From Dulcicalothrix desertica PCC 7102 (GTDB taxonomy: Bacteria; Cyanobacteriota; Cyanobacteriia; Cyanobacteriales; Nostocaceae), in contig NZ_RSCL01000003.1 in the NCBI RefSeq assembly GCF_003991905.1, positions 91,092 to 155,091 of the forward strand: a DNA stretch of 64,000 bases, given 5' to 3'. The stretch's first letter is position 1. Every line of letters begins with the position of its first letter. Below the pieces are notes generated by a model. It ran no database searches. It saw only the letters and a program-made list of their open reading frames with translations, and was not told the DNA's origin. Both the position numbers and the translations under genes were made by a program. This document shows, piece after piece, positions 19,967-29,419 of this stretch.

Positions 19967-21004
19967 TTAATATGTGTTGTATGAATCGGCGACTTTATCT
20001 AGAATTTTACCTAGTGCGGCGCCACTTGATTCACATGAAAAGTTATCTTTAGCATAGCGTTGTGCTGCTTGACCGAGACGGTTTCTTAGGTCTGCGTTAT
20101 TCCATAGCATTTCTATTGCTTGAGTTAACTCATCAACGGAGTTTGGTTCTACTAATAAACCTGTTTCACCGTGTTGAATATAATCTTCTGCTCCGTGACA
20201 ACGGGTGGCAATAACTGCACGACCCATTTGCATTGCCTCTACTATAGTGACTTGTCCTGCTGCGGTTACTTGCGAGTTGGGAAGTAAGGGGACTACATTT
20301 ATTCGCGCTTCTTGAGACAGGCGCCAGCATTCTGCTTTACTAATACCGAAGGGTGTTTGAACATTGGGTGGAATGTCTATTCCTTCTAATGCGCGTTTGC
20401 CTGATGCTACTACTGTTGGTAAGTTAAGTTTAGAAACTGCTGTAAAGAACGAAGGAAAATCACGGTGTGCAGAACCTAGGGCAGTTATAAATGGTTGTTC
20501 TGTATTTTCTTGATGCGTTATAGGAATTTCTTTTTCGTGGAATGGAACGAATTCAAAGCGCTCTTTGGGAATACCTAACCATTCATGATAAATATCGCGT
20601 TCACGTTTTGTATGTACGATAAAGCTATCTATATTATCTAACGAAGCTTTGGCAAACTGGCACCTAATTCCAGTTGAACATGTACCAACGTTGAATAACC
20701 AAGCTATGATTGGGAAACGCTTACGAGTTAGGCGCCTTTGCATACCTAATACTGCTGGCAGTTGCGGGAAAACTGTTATAATCCCTCCTCTAGTTATTTT
20801 AACTGCGTCCATTCCATGCTGCCAATAAATAAGCCAATCTTTTAAACCAGTTACCTTTGACTTGCGGTCGTGCCAGTTTTGTAACGGTTGACTGCGCGGT
20901 ACAATAGCAAATTTATGCCTATCTCCAGGAACATATTTAGTTAACCAGTACTCCTGGGTCAGGTTCAATCTATTAATAAATGGGGCAGCAACTGTCCAAT
21001 GCAT
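19967..21004 (-). CDS. Glycosyltransferase, GT4 (GT-B fold)
   Basis: A 345-residue protein. The C-terminal half has the GT4 donor-binding signature (ITALGSAHRDFPSFFTAV, then TIVEAMQMGRAVIATRCHGA and EDYIQHGETGLLVEPNSVDE) with the paired glutamates of EX7E-type enzymes. The N-terminal half carries the acceptor domain (WLFNVGTCSTG, IDSFIVHTKRERD). It probably adds a sugar to a lipid or polysaccharide; donor and acceptor cannot be told. It is isolated from the exopolysaccharide cluster at the right end of the window. Confidence 0.82.
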   Translation of the reverse strand: MHWTVAAPFINRLNLTQEYWLTKYVPGDRHKFAIVPRSQPLQNWHDRKSKVTGLKDWLIYWQHGMDAVKITRGGIITVFPQLPAVLGMQRRLTRKRFPIIAWLFNVGTCSTGIRCQFAKASLDNIDSFIVHTKRERDIYHEWLGIPKERFEFVPFHEKEIPITHQENTEQPFITALGSAHRDFPSFFTAVSKLNLPTVVASGKRALEGIDIPPNVQTPFGISKAECWRLSQEARINVVPLLPNSQVTAAGQVTIVEAMQMGRAVIATRCHGAEDYIQHGETGLLVEPNSVDELTQAIEMLWNNADLRNRLGQAAQRYAKDNFSCESSGAALGKILDKVADSYNTY

Positions 21005-21491
21005 AAATTATTTTCGATGTATTCTATTGTTTATACGTCTACAAACTTTCTGGAATTAACTAATCAATCAGGATTAGTTAAGTACACTATAACCAGTGAC
21101 TTCACTTAGATTTATATAAATGAAGTCATTATTATTACTAAGCTTTTAATGTTCTTTATAATGTATATCACCAGGCATAGAAAAATGATAGTGATAAATG
21201 ACACTATCAGAATAAATAGATAAATCTTCAGATAAGAACGCTGAAAAAATTACAAAAGCTTTAAGTTATAGTTGTACTATTTATGCTTGGGCTTGTGTTG
21301 AAATTTAACCCATTCTTGTTATAGTGCTAGTGGCGCCGGATACTGGTGAGCAACTGCGGGCAAGTCTAATAATGATAATCTTTCTACTAACGCGGTGCCT
21401 CCTAAAAATAAAAATGAACGTCGATTAATTTCACAACTAGAATTTGTCATGGTGCGATATTATTGTTTTTCCCCTTTACTATTTGCCCCCG
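21005..21491. other. Intergenic region
   Basis: AT-rich, with an imperfect inverted repeat near 21185-21210 (GATAGTGATAAATGACACTATC). No gene, tRNA or riboswitch was recognised. Confidence 0.5.
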
Positions 21492-22169
21492 ATGACCGAT
21501 ATCGAATACAAGTATATTATTTTTTACAAGCCATACGGAGTATTGTGCCAATTTACACGCGATACCCCAGAACGTCAAACTCTCCAAGATTATATAGATG
21601 TGCCAGATGTTTATCCAGTTGGGCGCCTGGACTGGGATAGTGAAGGTTTAATATTATTAACGAACGACGGACAACTACAACACCGTTTATCTGACCCAAA
21701 GTTTGGACACGAGCGAAGTTACTGGGTACAAGTAGAGCGCATCCCCACTGAAGAAGCTTTGTCCCAATTAGGCACTGGTGTAAAAATTCAAGATTACCGT
21801 TCTAAAAGCGCGAAAGTTCGGTTATTGCCACAAAAACCAGATGTACCCGAACGTAACCCACCGATAAGATTTAGAAAAAATGTCGATACTGCATGGTTAG
21901 AGATGACTCTGACTGAGGGAAAAAATCGCCAAGTTCGTAGAATGACCGCAGCAGTGGGTTTTCCAACACTCCGGTTAATACGTTTCCAAATCGCCCATCT
22001 CATGCTAAATAGTTTACAGATGGGTGAATGGCGCCACCTCACATCTGCTGAAGTAGATTTGCTGCATAATATTGTTTTTACAAGCTGTAATTATAAACAG
22101 GTGGTTAAAAAACCTAGAAACCGGGTTTCTTCGATGAAATCTTGTAATAAAAATAACGATTTTGCATAG
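21492..22169 (+). CDS. Pseudouridine synthase, RsuA/RluE family
   Basis: The start ATG at 21492 fits the family N-terminus (YKYIIFYKPYGVLCQFT); a TTG start at 21444 would add an unlikely extension. The catalytic motif PVGRLDWDSEGLILLTNDG contains the active-site Asp, and ML.EGKNRQVRRMTAAVGFPTL-type sequence follows. By similarity it is an RluE-like 23S rRNA enzyme. The last 18-20 residues (KKPRNRVSSMKSCNKNNDFA) are encoded by a family A palindromic repeat that reaches into the gene, so the C-terminus has been replaced or extended by the repeat. Confidence 0.85.
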   Translation: MTDIEYKYIIFYKPYGVLCQFTRDTPERQTLQDYIDVPDVYPVGRLDWDSEGLILLTNDGQLQHRLSDPKFGHERSYWVQVERIPTEEALSQLGTGVKIQDYRSKSAKVRLLPQKPDVPERNPPIRFRKNVDTAWLEMTLTEGKNRQVRRMTAAVGFPTLRLIRFQIAHLMLNSLQMGEWRHLTSAEVDLLHNIVFTSCNYKQVVKKPRNRVSSMKSCNKNNDFA

Positions 22170-22182
22170 AAACCCGGTTTCT
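22116..22182. repeat. Interspersed repeat family A, overlapping the end of the RluE-type gene
   Basis: AGAAACCGGGTTTCTTCG and the inverted AGAAACCCGGTTTCT. It supplies the last codons and the stop of the gene ending at 22169. Confidence 0.85.
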
Positions 22183-22349
22183 GGTAGATTTTAATTTTTT
22201 TTAATCTTTTTTTAATAATTGTATGAATAGTATTATTCTAGCACTAACAAATAATCGTTAAAGATTTTTGTATTAAATATAGTATAATAATACTCCTTTC
22301 TTTGTTATCGTTTATAAACATTCGCATACGGGTGCTTTCAAACTAAATT

Positions 22350-24041
22350 ATGATGAGCCGTAACCAAACATCTAGTCGAAATCGTATTTGTCAAGAGGAA
22401 GATAATATTTTACCGATTTCTTCAACGCGCTTGGAGCTTGTATCCGATAAAGTGTTAGCTAGCGAACTTAGTCAAACAACTGAGTTACATCCCTGTGATA
22501 GTACTTTGTCGTACCGTAAGCTTTACGATGAATTACCTTCGATTAACTTTACGCTTGATGCAAATGGTATTATTTTATCTATAAATAGATTTGGCGCCTC
22601 GAAGCTTGGTTACACAAAAGAAGAGTTGCTATATCAACCAATTTTTAAATTATTCGCTTCAAACGAACGTGAGAAGTTGGCAAGTTTGATATTAAATCTA
22701 TTTAAAGTATCCGGAACAGGGGTTGTAAGTTCTGAGTATCGCTTAAATTGTCCGAATAGTAAAATTGTTTGGGTAAAAGCGACTGCACAAATATTTTCTT
22801 CATCAGCAAATCCTGTAGTTGTCTTGGTTTTCGAGGATATTACACAGTTTCATGATTTGAAAGAAGCTTATAATGAGTGCGAACAGCGGTTTAAGACGAT
22901 AGCGAATAGCGCTCCTATAATGCTGTGGACATCAAACAGCAATGGGATGTATGACTTTTTTAATGAGTTTTGGCTTGAATTTACAGGGTGTGCTTTAGAA
23001 CAAGTGCGCGGGATAGGATGGCTTGAGCATGTACATATAGATGATAAAATCAACTGTTTACAAACCTATTACTCAGCTTTGAATGCAAAAACAAAGTTTG
23101 ATATGGAGTATCGGTTACAACGTGCTTCGGGTCAGTATTGTTGGGTTTCAGATACAGGTATTCCAAGATTTACAGCGAGTGGAGAGTTTAGTGGGTATGT
23201 TGGTTGCTGTGTAGATATTAGCCAATATAAAACGATTGAACTGGTACGAGAACAAAGCGAAAGCGAGAAAAAGCTCCAAGTTTCCGAGATTGAAAAACTT
23301 AATCGTCTTAAGGATGAATTTCTCAGTACTGTTTCGCACGAGCTACGTACACCACTAACAAATATGAAAATGGCAATTCAGATGCTTGGGATTACGCTGA
23401 ATATGAATGTCGATGCTTCCCATGCTTTAGAAAATAGAATACAGCATTCTGAAGCGAAAGCCGCGCGTTACTTCCAAATTTTAAATAATGAGTGTGAGCG
23501 TGAGATAAATCTAATTAGTAATTTTTTAGATTTACAGAAGCTTGATATTAATAGTAAACCGTTGGTTTTGGAAACGGTACATATTAAGGAATGGGTAGTC
23601 AAAGTAGTGGGGTTATTCAAAGCAAGGAACAGGAACTCTTTGAGTAACTTATACGTGGATGTTGCTCCAGACCTTCCTCAGTTGGTTAGTGACCCTTTTA
23701 GTTTAGAGCGAATTTTAATCGAACTCTTGACTAATGCGTGTAAGTTTAGTCCAGCAGACGAAGAAATCATTGTTAGTGCGCGTTTAAAATCTCAAGATAT
23801 TGAGCTTAGGGTGACAAATACAGGTGTGGAAATTCCTGCATCTGAGTTACCGCGTATTTTTGATAAGTTCTACCGTATTCCTAGTAATGACCCTTGGAAA
23901 CAAGGTGGTACAGGTTTAGGATTAGCACTGGTGCAAAAGCTTACTAAGTGTTTAGGGGGAAGTATAGAGGTTGAAAGTGCGTCGAATCGTACTTGTTTTA
24001 CTTTGCTGATACCTATCAATAGTAACGGATGTAACGGATGA
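22350..24041 (+). CDS. PAS-PAS sensor histidine kinase
   Basis: A 563-residue soluble sensor. There are two PAS domains (about 55-165, INFTLDANGIILSINRFGAS; about 180-295, IANSAPIMLWTSNSNGMYDF with the GYVGCCVDISQ end), a coiled linker, a HisKA box (DEFLSTVSHELRTPLTNM with the phosphorylated His) and an HATPase_c domain with N box LIELLTNACKFSP and G box GGTGLGLALVQKLT. No transmembrane helix is seen. The ligand is unknown. No response regulator gene is adjacent, so the partner is elsewhere. The last residues (SNGCNG) come from a family D repeat (24022-24040). Confidence 0.88.
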   Translation: MMSRNQTSSRNRICQEEDNILPISSTRLELVSDKVLASELSQTTELHPCDSTLSYRKLYDELPSINFTLDANGIILSINRFGASKLGYTKEELLYQPIFKLFASNEREKLASLILNLFKVSGTGVVSSEYRLNCPNSKIVWVKATAQIFSSSANPVVVLVFEDITQFHDLKEAYNECEQRFKTIANSAPIMLWTSNSNGMYDFFNEFWLEFTGCALEQVRGIGWLEHVHIDDKINCLQTYYSALNAKTKFDMEYRLQRASGQYCWVSDTGIPRFTASGEFSGYVGCCVDISQYKTIELVREQSESEKKLQVSEIEKLNRLKDEFLSTVSHELRTPLTNMKMAIQMLGITLNMNVDASHALENRIQHSEAKAARYFQILNNECEREINLISNFLDLQKLDINSKPLVLETVHIKEWVVKVVGLFKARNRNSLSNLYVDVAPDLPQLVSDPFSLERILIELLTNACKFSPADEEIIVSARLKSQDIELRVTNTGVEIPASELPRIFDKFYRIPSNDPWKQGGTGLGLALVQKLTKCLGGSIEVESASNRTCFTLLIPINSNGCNG

Positions 24042-24146
24042 TTTGGTCTAAGTGGGATAACCGGGCTGATAGATGGCAAATCATAGGTTAAAATAGTTGC
24101 CTATGCGATGTTGCCCGTCATAAGGACTTCAGTCCTTACAACGGGC
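24022..24146. repeat. Family D repeat and a hairpin between kinase and phosphatase genes
   Basis: 24022-24040 has two ACGGATG units of family D inside the end of the kinase gene. 24114-24146 is a palindrome (CCCGTCATAAGGACTTC and AGTCCTTACAACGGG) that may terminate the kinase transcript or structure the leader of the next gene. Confidence 0.65.
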
Positions 24147-24176
24147 GCCTTAAAAAGGGATTAAGGAATTTCCACA

Positions 24177-26201
24177 ATGCTGATTTGCCCTGAATGTAAA
24201 TTTGAGAACCCCGATAAGAATAAGTTTTGTCAAAATTGTGGCACTTCCCTGACTGAACGCGCTTGTCCTGCTTGTGGCGCCGATGTGCCGAATAATGTTG
24301 AACAATGTCAGCATTGTGGTAAGGATTCTGGGACGATTTGGTGGGGAATTATTAAGTTTAATGAAGATATTGTTACGAATGATTCTAATTCTAATGTAGA
24401 GGCGCCTCCAGTTGAAGTAAGTACTTTTATTCAAATAGATGTACCTACACCCGTTTTGGAATTAGAACAGAAAAAAGTTATTTCTAAATTTGAGGTTGGT
24501 TCTTACTTAGATAAACAAGAACGATATAAAGTACTTGAATGTAGCGAAACCCAAGCAGGTCAGCAAGAATTATTAGTCAGAGTTCTAGATTGTAAACCGT
24601 ATCAAATTACACCGATTACTGCTCAATTAGAACAAGGATTATCATCTGTAATTGAGGCGCCTGGTATTCCAAATGTTGCAAAACCATATTTAGCTTTACA
24701 CAAGCTGTGTAATTATGGAATACCTCCAATACATGATGCTTGGGTTTTAGAGAATATGTCGGTGGTGCTGCTTGTTGACCGTTCAAATTACTCATATTTA
24801 CTTGAGTTATGGCTTGAAGACGAAATGTCATCGTTACAAGTAGTGCATTACTTCCACCGCATGACTCAGCTTTGGCAAATGCTCGAACCGTTTAACTGTC
24901 GTCAAAGTTTATTAGAGTTAACAAATTTACGTTTAGATGAAGACCAAGAGTTAGTGCTACAAAGACTTTATACTGAATCGAGTCCAGGCGCCAACGTTGA
25001 TTTTGAAGCTTTTGAACCATCAGAAACATTAAGCATAAAAGCACTAGCGAATATTTGGCACACTTTATTCAAACAGTCGCAACGCACACAGTTCGGTCCG
25101 TTGATGCAGTTATTGGGAGACTTAGATGTTGGGACTGTTGAAACGTTGGAGCAGTTGCAAGCAAGGTTACGAAAAATTGCCTCAGAACTTGAGCCAACTC
25201 CAACTATAGAAGAAAATAATCATGATACTAAGGATATTCATGATAATTACGAGTCGGAAGATGTGACGGTTACGATGGCAGCGGCGCCAAATACTGCGGT
25301 ACCTACTGTTCTACAATTGGTCGAAGCAGGGGAGAATGAAATAAAAAGCGATGATATGCCTACAGTAGTTCTTCCAATGCAGCTAAACAGTCTCGATAAC
25401 GCAGGACTTACCGATGTTGGTCGTCAACGTGACCATAACGAAGACTATTTTGGTATTGAGACAAGAATTAATAGAGTTGAATTTCCGAAAGCGCAAGCAA
25501 TTGCAGCACGCGGACTATATATATTATGTGATGGGATGGGTGGACATGCTAGTGGCGAAGTTGCTAGCGAGTTAGCTGTCACCACACTCCAAAAGTATTT
25601 TAACTCCTATTGGAATTTTAATCATTTACCAAGTTTAGACATTATCAAAGAAGGAGTACGTCAGGCAAATAAAGCTATATATGACCTCAACCAAAAAGAT
25701 GCTCGTTCGGGTGTTGGTCGGATGGGGACTACATTAGTCATGCTTTTGATACAAGATACACATGTTGCTGTTGCCCATGTTGGTGACAGTCGGATGTACT
25801 GTTTAACTCGCAGGGGACTTGAGCAAGTCACTATTGACCATGAAGTTGGACAACGGGAAATAATGCGTGGTGTAGAACCGAGTATCGCATATGGGCGCCC
25901 GGATGCGTATCAACTAACACAAGCATTGGGACCACGAGATGAAAATTTAATTGACCCAGACGTGCATTTTTTCCAAATAAATGAAGATAGTTTATTTATT
26001 CTTGCCTCAGACGGGTTAACAGATAATAATTTACTCGAAACAAATTGGCAAACGCATCTCAAACCTCTACTGAGTTCTAATGCTAACTTAGATAAAGGCA
26101 CGCGCGAGCTAATTGACTTAGCCAATAAGTGCAACGGTCATGATAACATCACTGCTGTGCTAGTACGAGCCAAAGTACGTCCAAATCCAGGGGCTGGTTA
26201 A
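24177..26201 (+). CDS. PP2C-type Ser/Thr protein phosphatase with double zinc ribbon
   Basis: A 674-residue protein. Residues 4-50 hold two zinc ribbons (CPECKFENPDKNKFCQNCG and CPACGADVPNNVEQCQHCG). A pseudo-kinase-like or linker region spans about 90-390. The C-terminal PP2C domain (about 408-665) has the metal-binding blocks DVGRQRDHNEDYFGIE, YILCDGMGGHASGEVAS, VAHVGDSRMY and LASDGLTDNN with all key aspartates. It removes phosphate from Ser/Thr proteins. The FHA-Ser/Thr kinase starts 46 bp downstream, and the two genes very likely form an opposing pair in one operon. Confidence 0.88.
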   Translation: MLICPECKFENPDKNKFCQNCGTSLTERACPACGADVPNNVEQCQHCGKDSGTIWWGIIKFNEDIVTNDSNSNVEAPPVEVSTFIQIDVPTPVLELEQKKVISKFEVGSYLDKQERYKVLECSETQAGQQELLVRVLDCKPYQITPITAQLEQGLSSVIEAPGIPNVAKPYLALHKLCNYGIPPIHDAWVLENMSVVLLVDRSNYSYLLELWLEDEMSSLQVVHYFHRMTQLWQMLEPFNCRQSLLELTNLRLDEDQELVLQRLYTESSPGANVDFEAFEPSETLSIKALANIWHTLFKQSQRTQFGPLMQLLGDLDVGTVETLEQLQARLRKIASELEPTPTIEENNHDTKDIHDNYESEDVTVTMAAAPNTAVPTVLQLVEAGENEIKSDDMPTVVLPMQLNSLDNAGLTDVGRQRDHNEDYFGIETRINRVEFPKAQAIAARGLYILCDGMGGHASGEVASELAVTTLQKYFNSYWNFNHLPSLDIIKEGVRQANKAIYDLNQKDARSGVGRMGTTLVMLLIQDTHVAVAHVGDSRMYCLTRRGLEQVTIDHEVGQREIMRGVEPSIAYGRPDAYQLTQALGPRDENLIDPDVHFFQINEDSLFILASDGLTDNNLLETNWQTHLKPLLSSNANLDKGTRELIDLANKCNGHDNITAVLVRAKVRPNPGAG

Positions 26202-26247
26202 TACATATTAACTATCCACTACTACTAAATTTTATAATTTCAATAAT

Positions 26248-27459
26248 GTGGTTACGCTCACCTTACTAGAACCGCGACAAAAAAAACCACTTCACCAGTG
26301 GAATTTTAGCGATGAACCCTTAATACGGATTGGTCGCGCGTCAGATAATCATATAGTTATTTCAGATGATTTGGTATCTCGCTATCATTTGGAACTTCGA
26401 CGAGTTGATACAGGTGGGTTAGATGGTTCTTGGCATCTAGTCAATAAGGGTATAAATGGCACTTTTGTAGATGGTGTTTTAGTAGCTCAGGCGCCGATAC
26501 CCAACAACTGCCTATTACAATTAGCAAACGGTGGCCCTTTATTGAGGTTTCAAATCGAGCAAAAAGTCGAACAACCAGTAGCAAAGCCTAAAATTACTCT
26601 ACCTACCTGTAACCACGAAGGCAACAATCCGAATAATTTATTTTGTATACATTGCGGTCAACCCATCAAAGTTCTCCAAACAGTACGTAATTACCAAGTA
26701 CTGCGAACTTTAGGACAAGGAGGTATGGGGACTACCTTCTTAGCATGGGACGCTGTGGGTCAAACAGGGCGCCCACAACTGTTAGTATTAAAACAGATGA
26801 ATGCCGATATGGCACGAATAGCGAAAGCGCAGGAATTATTCGAGCGTGAAGCAAACACGTTGAAATCGCTATCGCATCCAGGAATACCGAAATATTATGA
26901 CTTTTTTGTTGAGGAAGGAAAAAAATATCTAGCAATGGAGCTAGTCCACGGGGAAGATTTAGAGAAATTGGTTTTTTTAAAGGGACCAGTGACACCGAAT
27001 CAAGCGATATTTTGGATGATTCAAACCTGTGATGTACTAAGCTACTTACATTCCCAAGAACCACCATTGATACATCGCGATATTAAACCAGCGAATTTGA
27101 TGATGCGCTCGTCGAATAATAATATAGTAGTACTGGATTTTGGCGCCGTCAAAGAAAGTTCAACGGCACCAGGAACCCGTATAGGTGCAGAAGGATATTG
27201 TGCCCCAGAACAGGAGAGGGGGCAACCACTAACGGTTTCAGATTTATACGCAATAGGACCCACCCTGATATTCTTGCTATCGGGGGAAAGCCCATTCAAA
27301 TATTACCGCCAGCGTGGGCGCCAGTTTCGGTTTGAAATAGGAAATATTCCAACAATTACCCCTAAATTGCGAGAAGTCATCGACCGTTTGACGGAACCAT
27401 TGCCACGCGATAGATATCAAACCGCACAGGAGGTAATTGCTGTACTGAAAGAACTTTAA
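26248..27459 (+). CDS. FHA and zinc-ribbon Ser/Thr protein kinase
   Basis: The start is GTG at 26248. A 403-residue protein with an N-terminal FHA domain (IRIGRASDNHIVISDDLVSR, YHLEL, then NGTFVDG), a single zinc ribbon (CNHEGNNPNNLFCIHCG, about 126-145) and a protein kinase domain: glycine loop LGQGGMGTTFLA, lysine VLKQM, catalytic loop HRDIKPANLM, DFGAVK, and GAEGYCAPEQ. No transmembrane segment is visible. The upstream PP2C with matching zinc ribbons is its probable antagonist; FHA domains bind phosphothreonine and may bring in substrates or its own phosphorylated form. Confidence 0.9.
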   Translation: MVTLTLLEPRQKKPLHQWNFSDEPLIRIGRASDNHIVISDDLVSRYHLELRRVDTGGLDGSWHLVNKGINGTFVDGVLVAQAPIPNNCLLQLANGGPLLRFQIEQKVEQPVAKPKITLPTCNHEGNNPNNLFCIHCGQPIKVLQTVRNYQVLRTLGQGGMGTTFLAWDAVGQTGRPQLLVLKQMNADMARIAKAQELFEREANTLKSLSHPGIPKYYDFFVEEGKKYLAMELVHGEDLEKLVFLKGPVTPNQAIFWMIQTCDVLSYLHSQEPPLIHRDIKPANLMMRSSNNNIVVLDFGAVKESSTAPGTRIGAEGYCAPEQERGQPLTVSDLYAIGPTLIFLLSGESPFKYYRQRGRQFRFEIGNIPTITPKLREVIDRLTEPLPRDRYQTAQEVIAVLKEL

Positions 27460-27525
27460 ATTTTAGATTGCGCGATTTTGGATTTTGGATTGAATCTAAA
27501 ATCCAAAATCCAAAATCCAAAATTC
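27456..27525. repeat. GGATTTTG-type short repeats, inverted
   Basis: GATTTTGGATTTTGGATT followed by ATCCAAAATCCAAAATCC. It forms a long hairpin between the kinase and the convergent small gene, and is likely a shared terminator. Confidence 0.8.
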
Positions 27526-27526
27526 T

Positions 27527-27748
27527 TTATTCTTCTTCGTCCCATGTTTCCACGCACAATAATTCGCCAAGGGGGTCTTGCATAGTAAATCCAAAATCGA
27601 GCAGTTCCTGTTTCCAGTGCTGCCAGTCATTGCCAAAAAGTAGAGCAATCTTCCAAATGCTGTCTGTTGGCTTGACAATATTAGAATCTACAAGTGATTG
27701 CACATTGCGCTGCAATTTCACCATTGGGTGAAGTACTTGTTGAGGCAT
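27527..27748 (-). CDS. Small conserved cyanobacterial protein (possibly DUF4327)
   Basis: A 73-residue protein with a dense conserved-looking core (HPMVKLQRNVQSLVDSNIV, KPTDSIWKIALLFG, DWQHWKQELLDF) and an acidic end (ETWDEEE). This pattern fits a short protein family known from cyanobacterial genomes as DUF4327; no function is known. It is convergent with the kinase gene. Confidence 0.65.
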   Translation of the reverse strand: MPQQVLHPMVKLQRNVQSLVDSNIVKPTDSIWKIALLFGNDWQHWKQELLDFGFTMQDPLGELLCVETWDEEE

Positions 27749-28428
27749 AATCTCAATTTAATTTTGATTTGATTGGAATAAAAACTTGGTCAAAACTGTC
27801 TTCCAGTATTTTTGGAAACTTCGCCTATACGTAGAGTAATATTACCTTTGGCAAAGTTCAGTCTTATCTTCTTAACTATATCACAACTAACAGAATGTTG
27901 TTAGCATGTAATTCTAGTTTTGTACGGTAATCACCACACAGTGCATAAAGTAGTAAGTAACTTTCGTTAAAATTAGGCAGAATTAAAAACCATTCTACAA
28001 CTTGCAGATATTACATGGTATATGAGAGCCAAATAAACTAGCTCAGAACACATAGCAAGGGCAAAGAACACATCCTTACCACTTCTACAGTTATTTTTCT
28101 GATTATCTGGAGATAAACGCTCTTTTATTGAATCTGTTCAAAAAGGCAAGATGCATAAAAGGTATTCAACACCATTAAACAGAGGGGTAACAGTGCCTAT
28201 TAGTCAAGTAACTACAAACTTGAGACATAGATTCCGGTCGGGTTTGCAGTTAATCGACTTATAGCTTATCGCAAACATCTACAGAAGGATACACATCATG
28301 CCAATCTTTAGAAAAATTTAATATTTCCCTGGCAACGGATGAGAGCGGATGTAACGGATGGTTAAATAAACTATCTTGTGGAATAGGCATCCCTGCCTGT
28401 TCCCATGCTAGAGGCGCCTATAAGTCTC
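27749..28428. other. Long intergenic region with tiny open frames
   Basis: AT-rich. A GTG at 28193 opens 23 codons (PISQVTTNLRHRFRSG), and a GAAGGA site precedes an ATG at about 28299 that opens only seven codons. Neither can be supported as a gene. A family D repeat (28331-28361) and a family B repeat (28375-28404) lie at the right end. Confidence 0.5.
28331..28404. repeat. Adjacent family D and family B repeats
   Basis: GGCAACGGATGAGAGCGG followed by ATGTAACGGATG (family D), then CTTGTGGAATAGGCATCCC and TGCCTGTTCCC (family B). Confidence 0.8.
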
Positions 28429-28743
28429 TTATTCCCCTTTCCTCCTAAACAAATGTTCTAAAATCCGCTGATTTTCCGTTCCTATTCCCTGCATCTCGCT
28501 TACAACTTGACGAAACACCTCTCTATCTTGTTCAACATTGCCTTCAGAAACACGCAGTAATTTTTGATGCAAGCGTGCAATATCCAGCAATTCCACCACA
28601 CTATCTTGAATTGAGGTTATTTGAGTGTTATATATGGTCTCTTCTCTCACTTGCCGCATTTCTGTACGAAGCTGGTCAATTTTATTACCTAACGCTTTAA
28701 GACGCGCATCAATATTATCATCAGGTAGTTGTAAGTTAGTCAT
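28429..28743 (-). CDS. Coiled-coil hypothetical protein
   Basis: A 104-residue, wholly helical protein with heptad patterns (DARLKALGNKIDQLRTEM and ITSIQDSVVELLDIARLHQKL) and a basic end (EHLFRRKGE). It has no signal peptide or membrane segment. The family was not recognised; it may be an accessory or structural protein. It is flanked by repeats on both sides. Confidence 0.5.
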   Translation of the reverse strand: MTNLQLPDDNIDARLKALGNKIDQLRTEMRQVREETIYNTQITSIQDSVVELLDIARLHQKLLRVSEGNVEQDREVFRQVVSEMQGIGTENQRILEHLFRRKGE

Positions 28744-28860
28744 TCGAGCAGGCGCCTATTATAAGCTAGATTTTTGTAATAACACAAACAGTCTGAATTG
28801 AGCAACATAATTAAAACATATATAGCTGCAATCTGTAACCTGACGATTAACCATGATGTG

Positions 28861-28888
28861 GTAGGGACGTTACATGTAACGTCTCTAC
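28861..28888. repeat. Palindrome GACGTTACATGTAACGTC
   Basis: A perfect 18-bp palindrome flanked by GTAG/CTAC. An identical core lies at 44129-44154, so it is another dispersed element. Confidence 0.8.
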
Positions 28889-28974
28889 AAATTTTTATTA
28901 CGTTTGCGTAATATCCTATTTATGAATAAAATCTCACAGTAGATAATTAATTTATTGGTTGGGCGTGTGAGTTA

Positions 28975-29419
28975 ATGATTCCGGATTTTGATGAGAATGG
29001 TAATCTACCTCCAGGTGTGCATTTTTGCGAGTGGGATGAGTTTGTAGATAGATTCGGTTATAACGACGGAAGAGCGCTCTTGATTACGGGATTGCAAATG
29101 GCAATGGAGCAGCTTCAAGCAGCAGGTTGTCGGACAATCTACCTTAACGGGAGTTTTGTTACTATAAAACCAGACCCTGTTGACTTTGACGCTTGTTATG
29201 ATAGAGAAACTGTAGATTTCAATTATTTACGAATGTACGCTCCTCGATTACTTAACTTTTATGACCGTGCTGGACAAAAGCCAAATACCGAGGCGAGATT
29301 TTTCCATCCGACCAACCTGTAGGTGACTATGGAGATAATTCGTTTTACTTTTTTCAGCGTGATAGAGGTAAAAGGAAAAAGGGATTATAGCTATTGATTT
29401 ATTAAGGTGGGAACCATGA
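28975..29419 (+). pseudogene. DUF6932-like (nucleotidyltransferase-related) gene with two frameshifts
   Basis: The first frame (ATG 28975) gives MIPDFDENGNLPPGVHFCEW, then LLITGLQMAMEQLQAAGCRT and the hallmark IYLNGSFVTIKPDPVDFDAC. At the A4 run near 29280 one base is missing; the next frame continues AKYRGEIFPSDQPVGDYG and SFYFFQRDRGK. A second shift at the A5 run near 29375 restores GIIAIDLLRWEP with a TGA at 29417-29419, overlapping the ATG of the following gene. The protein would be about 148 residues. The family looks like the toxin-side partner of the HTH protein that follows. Confidence 0.65.

Noticed and set aside
28193-28320. Small genes starting GTG 28193 or ATG 28299
   Set aside because: They end after 23 and 7 codons; nothing supports translation apart from a GAAGGA site.
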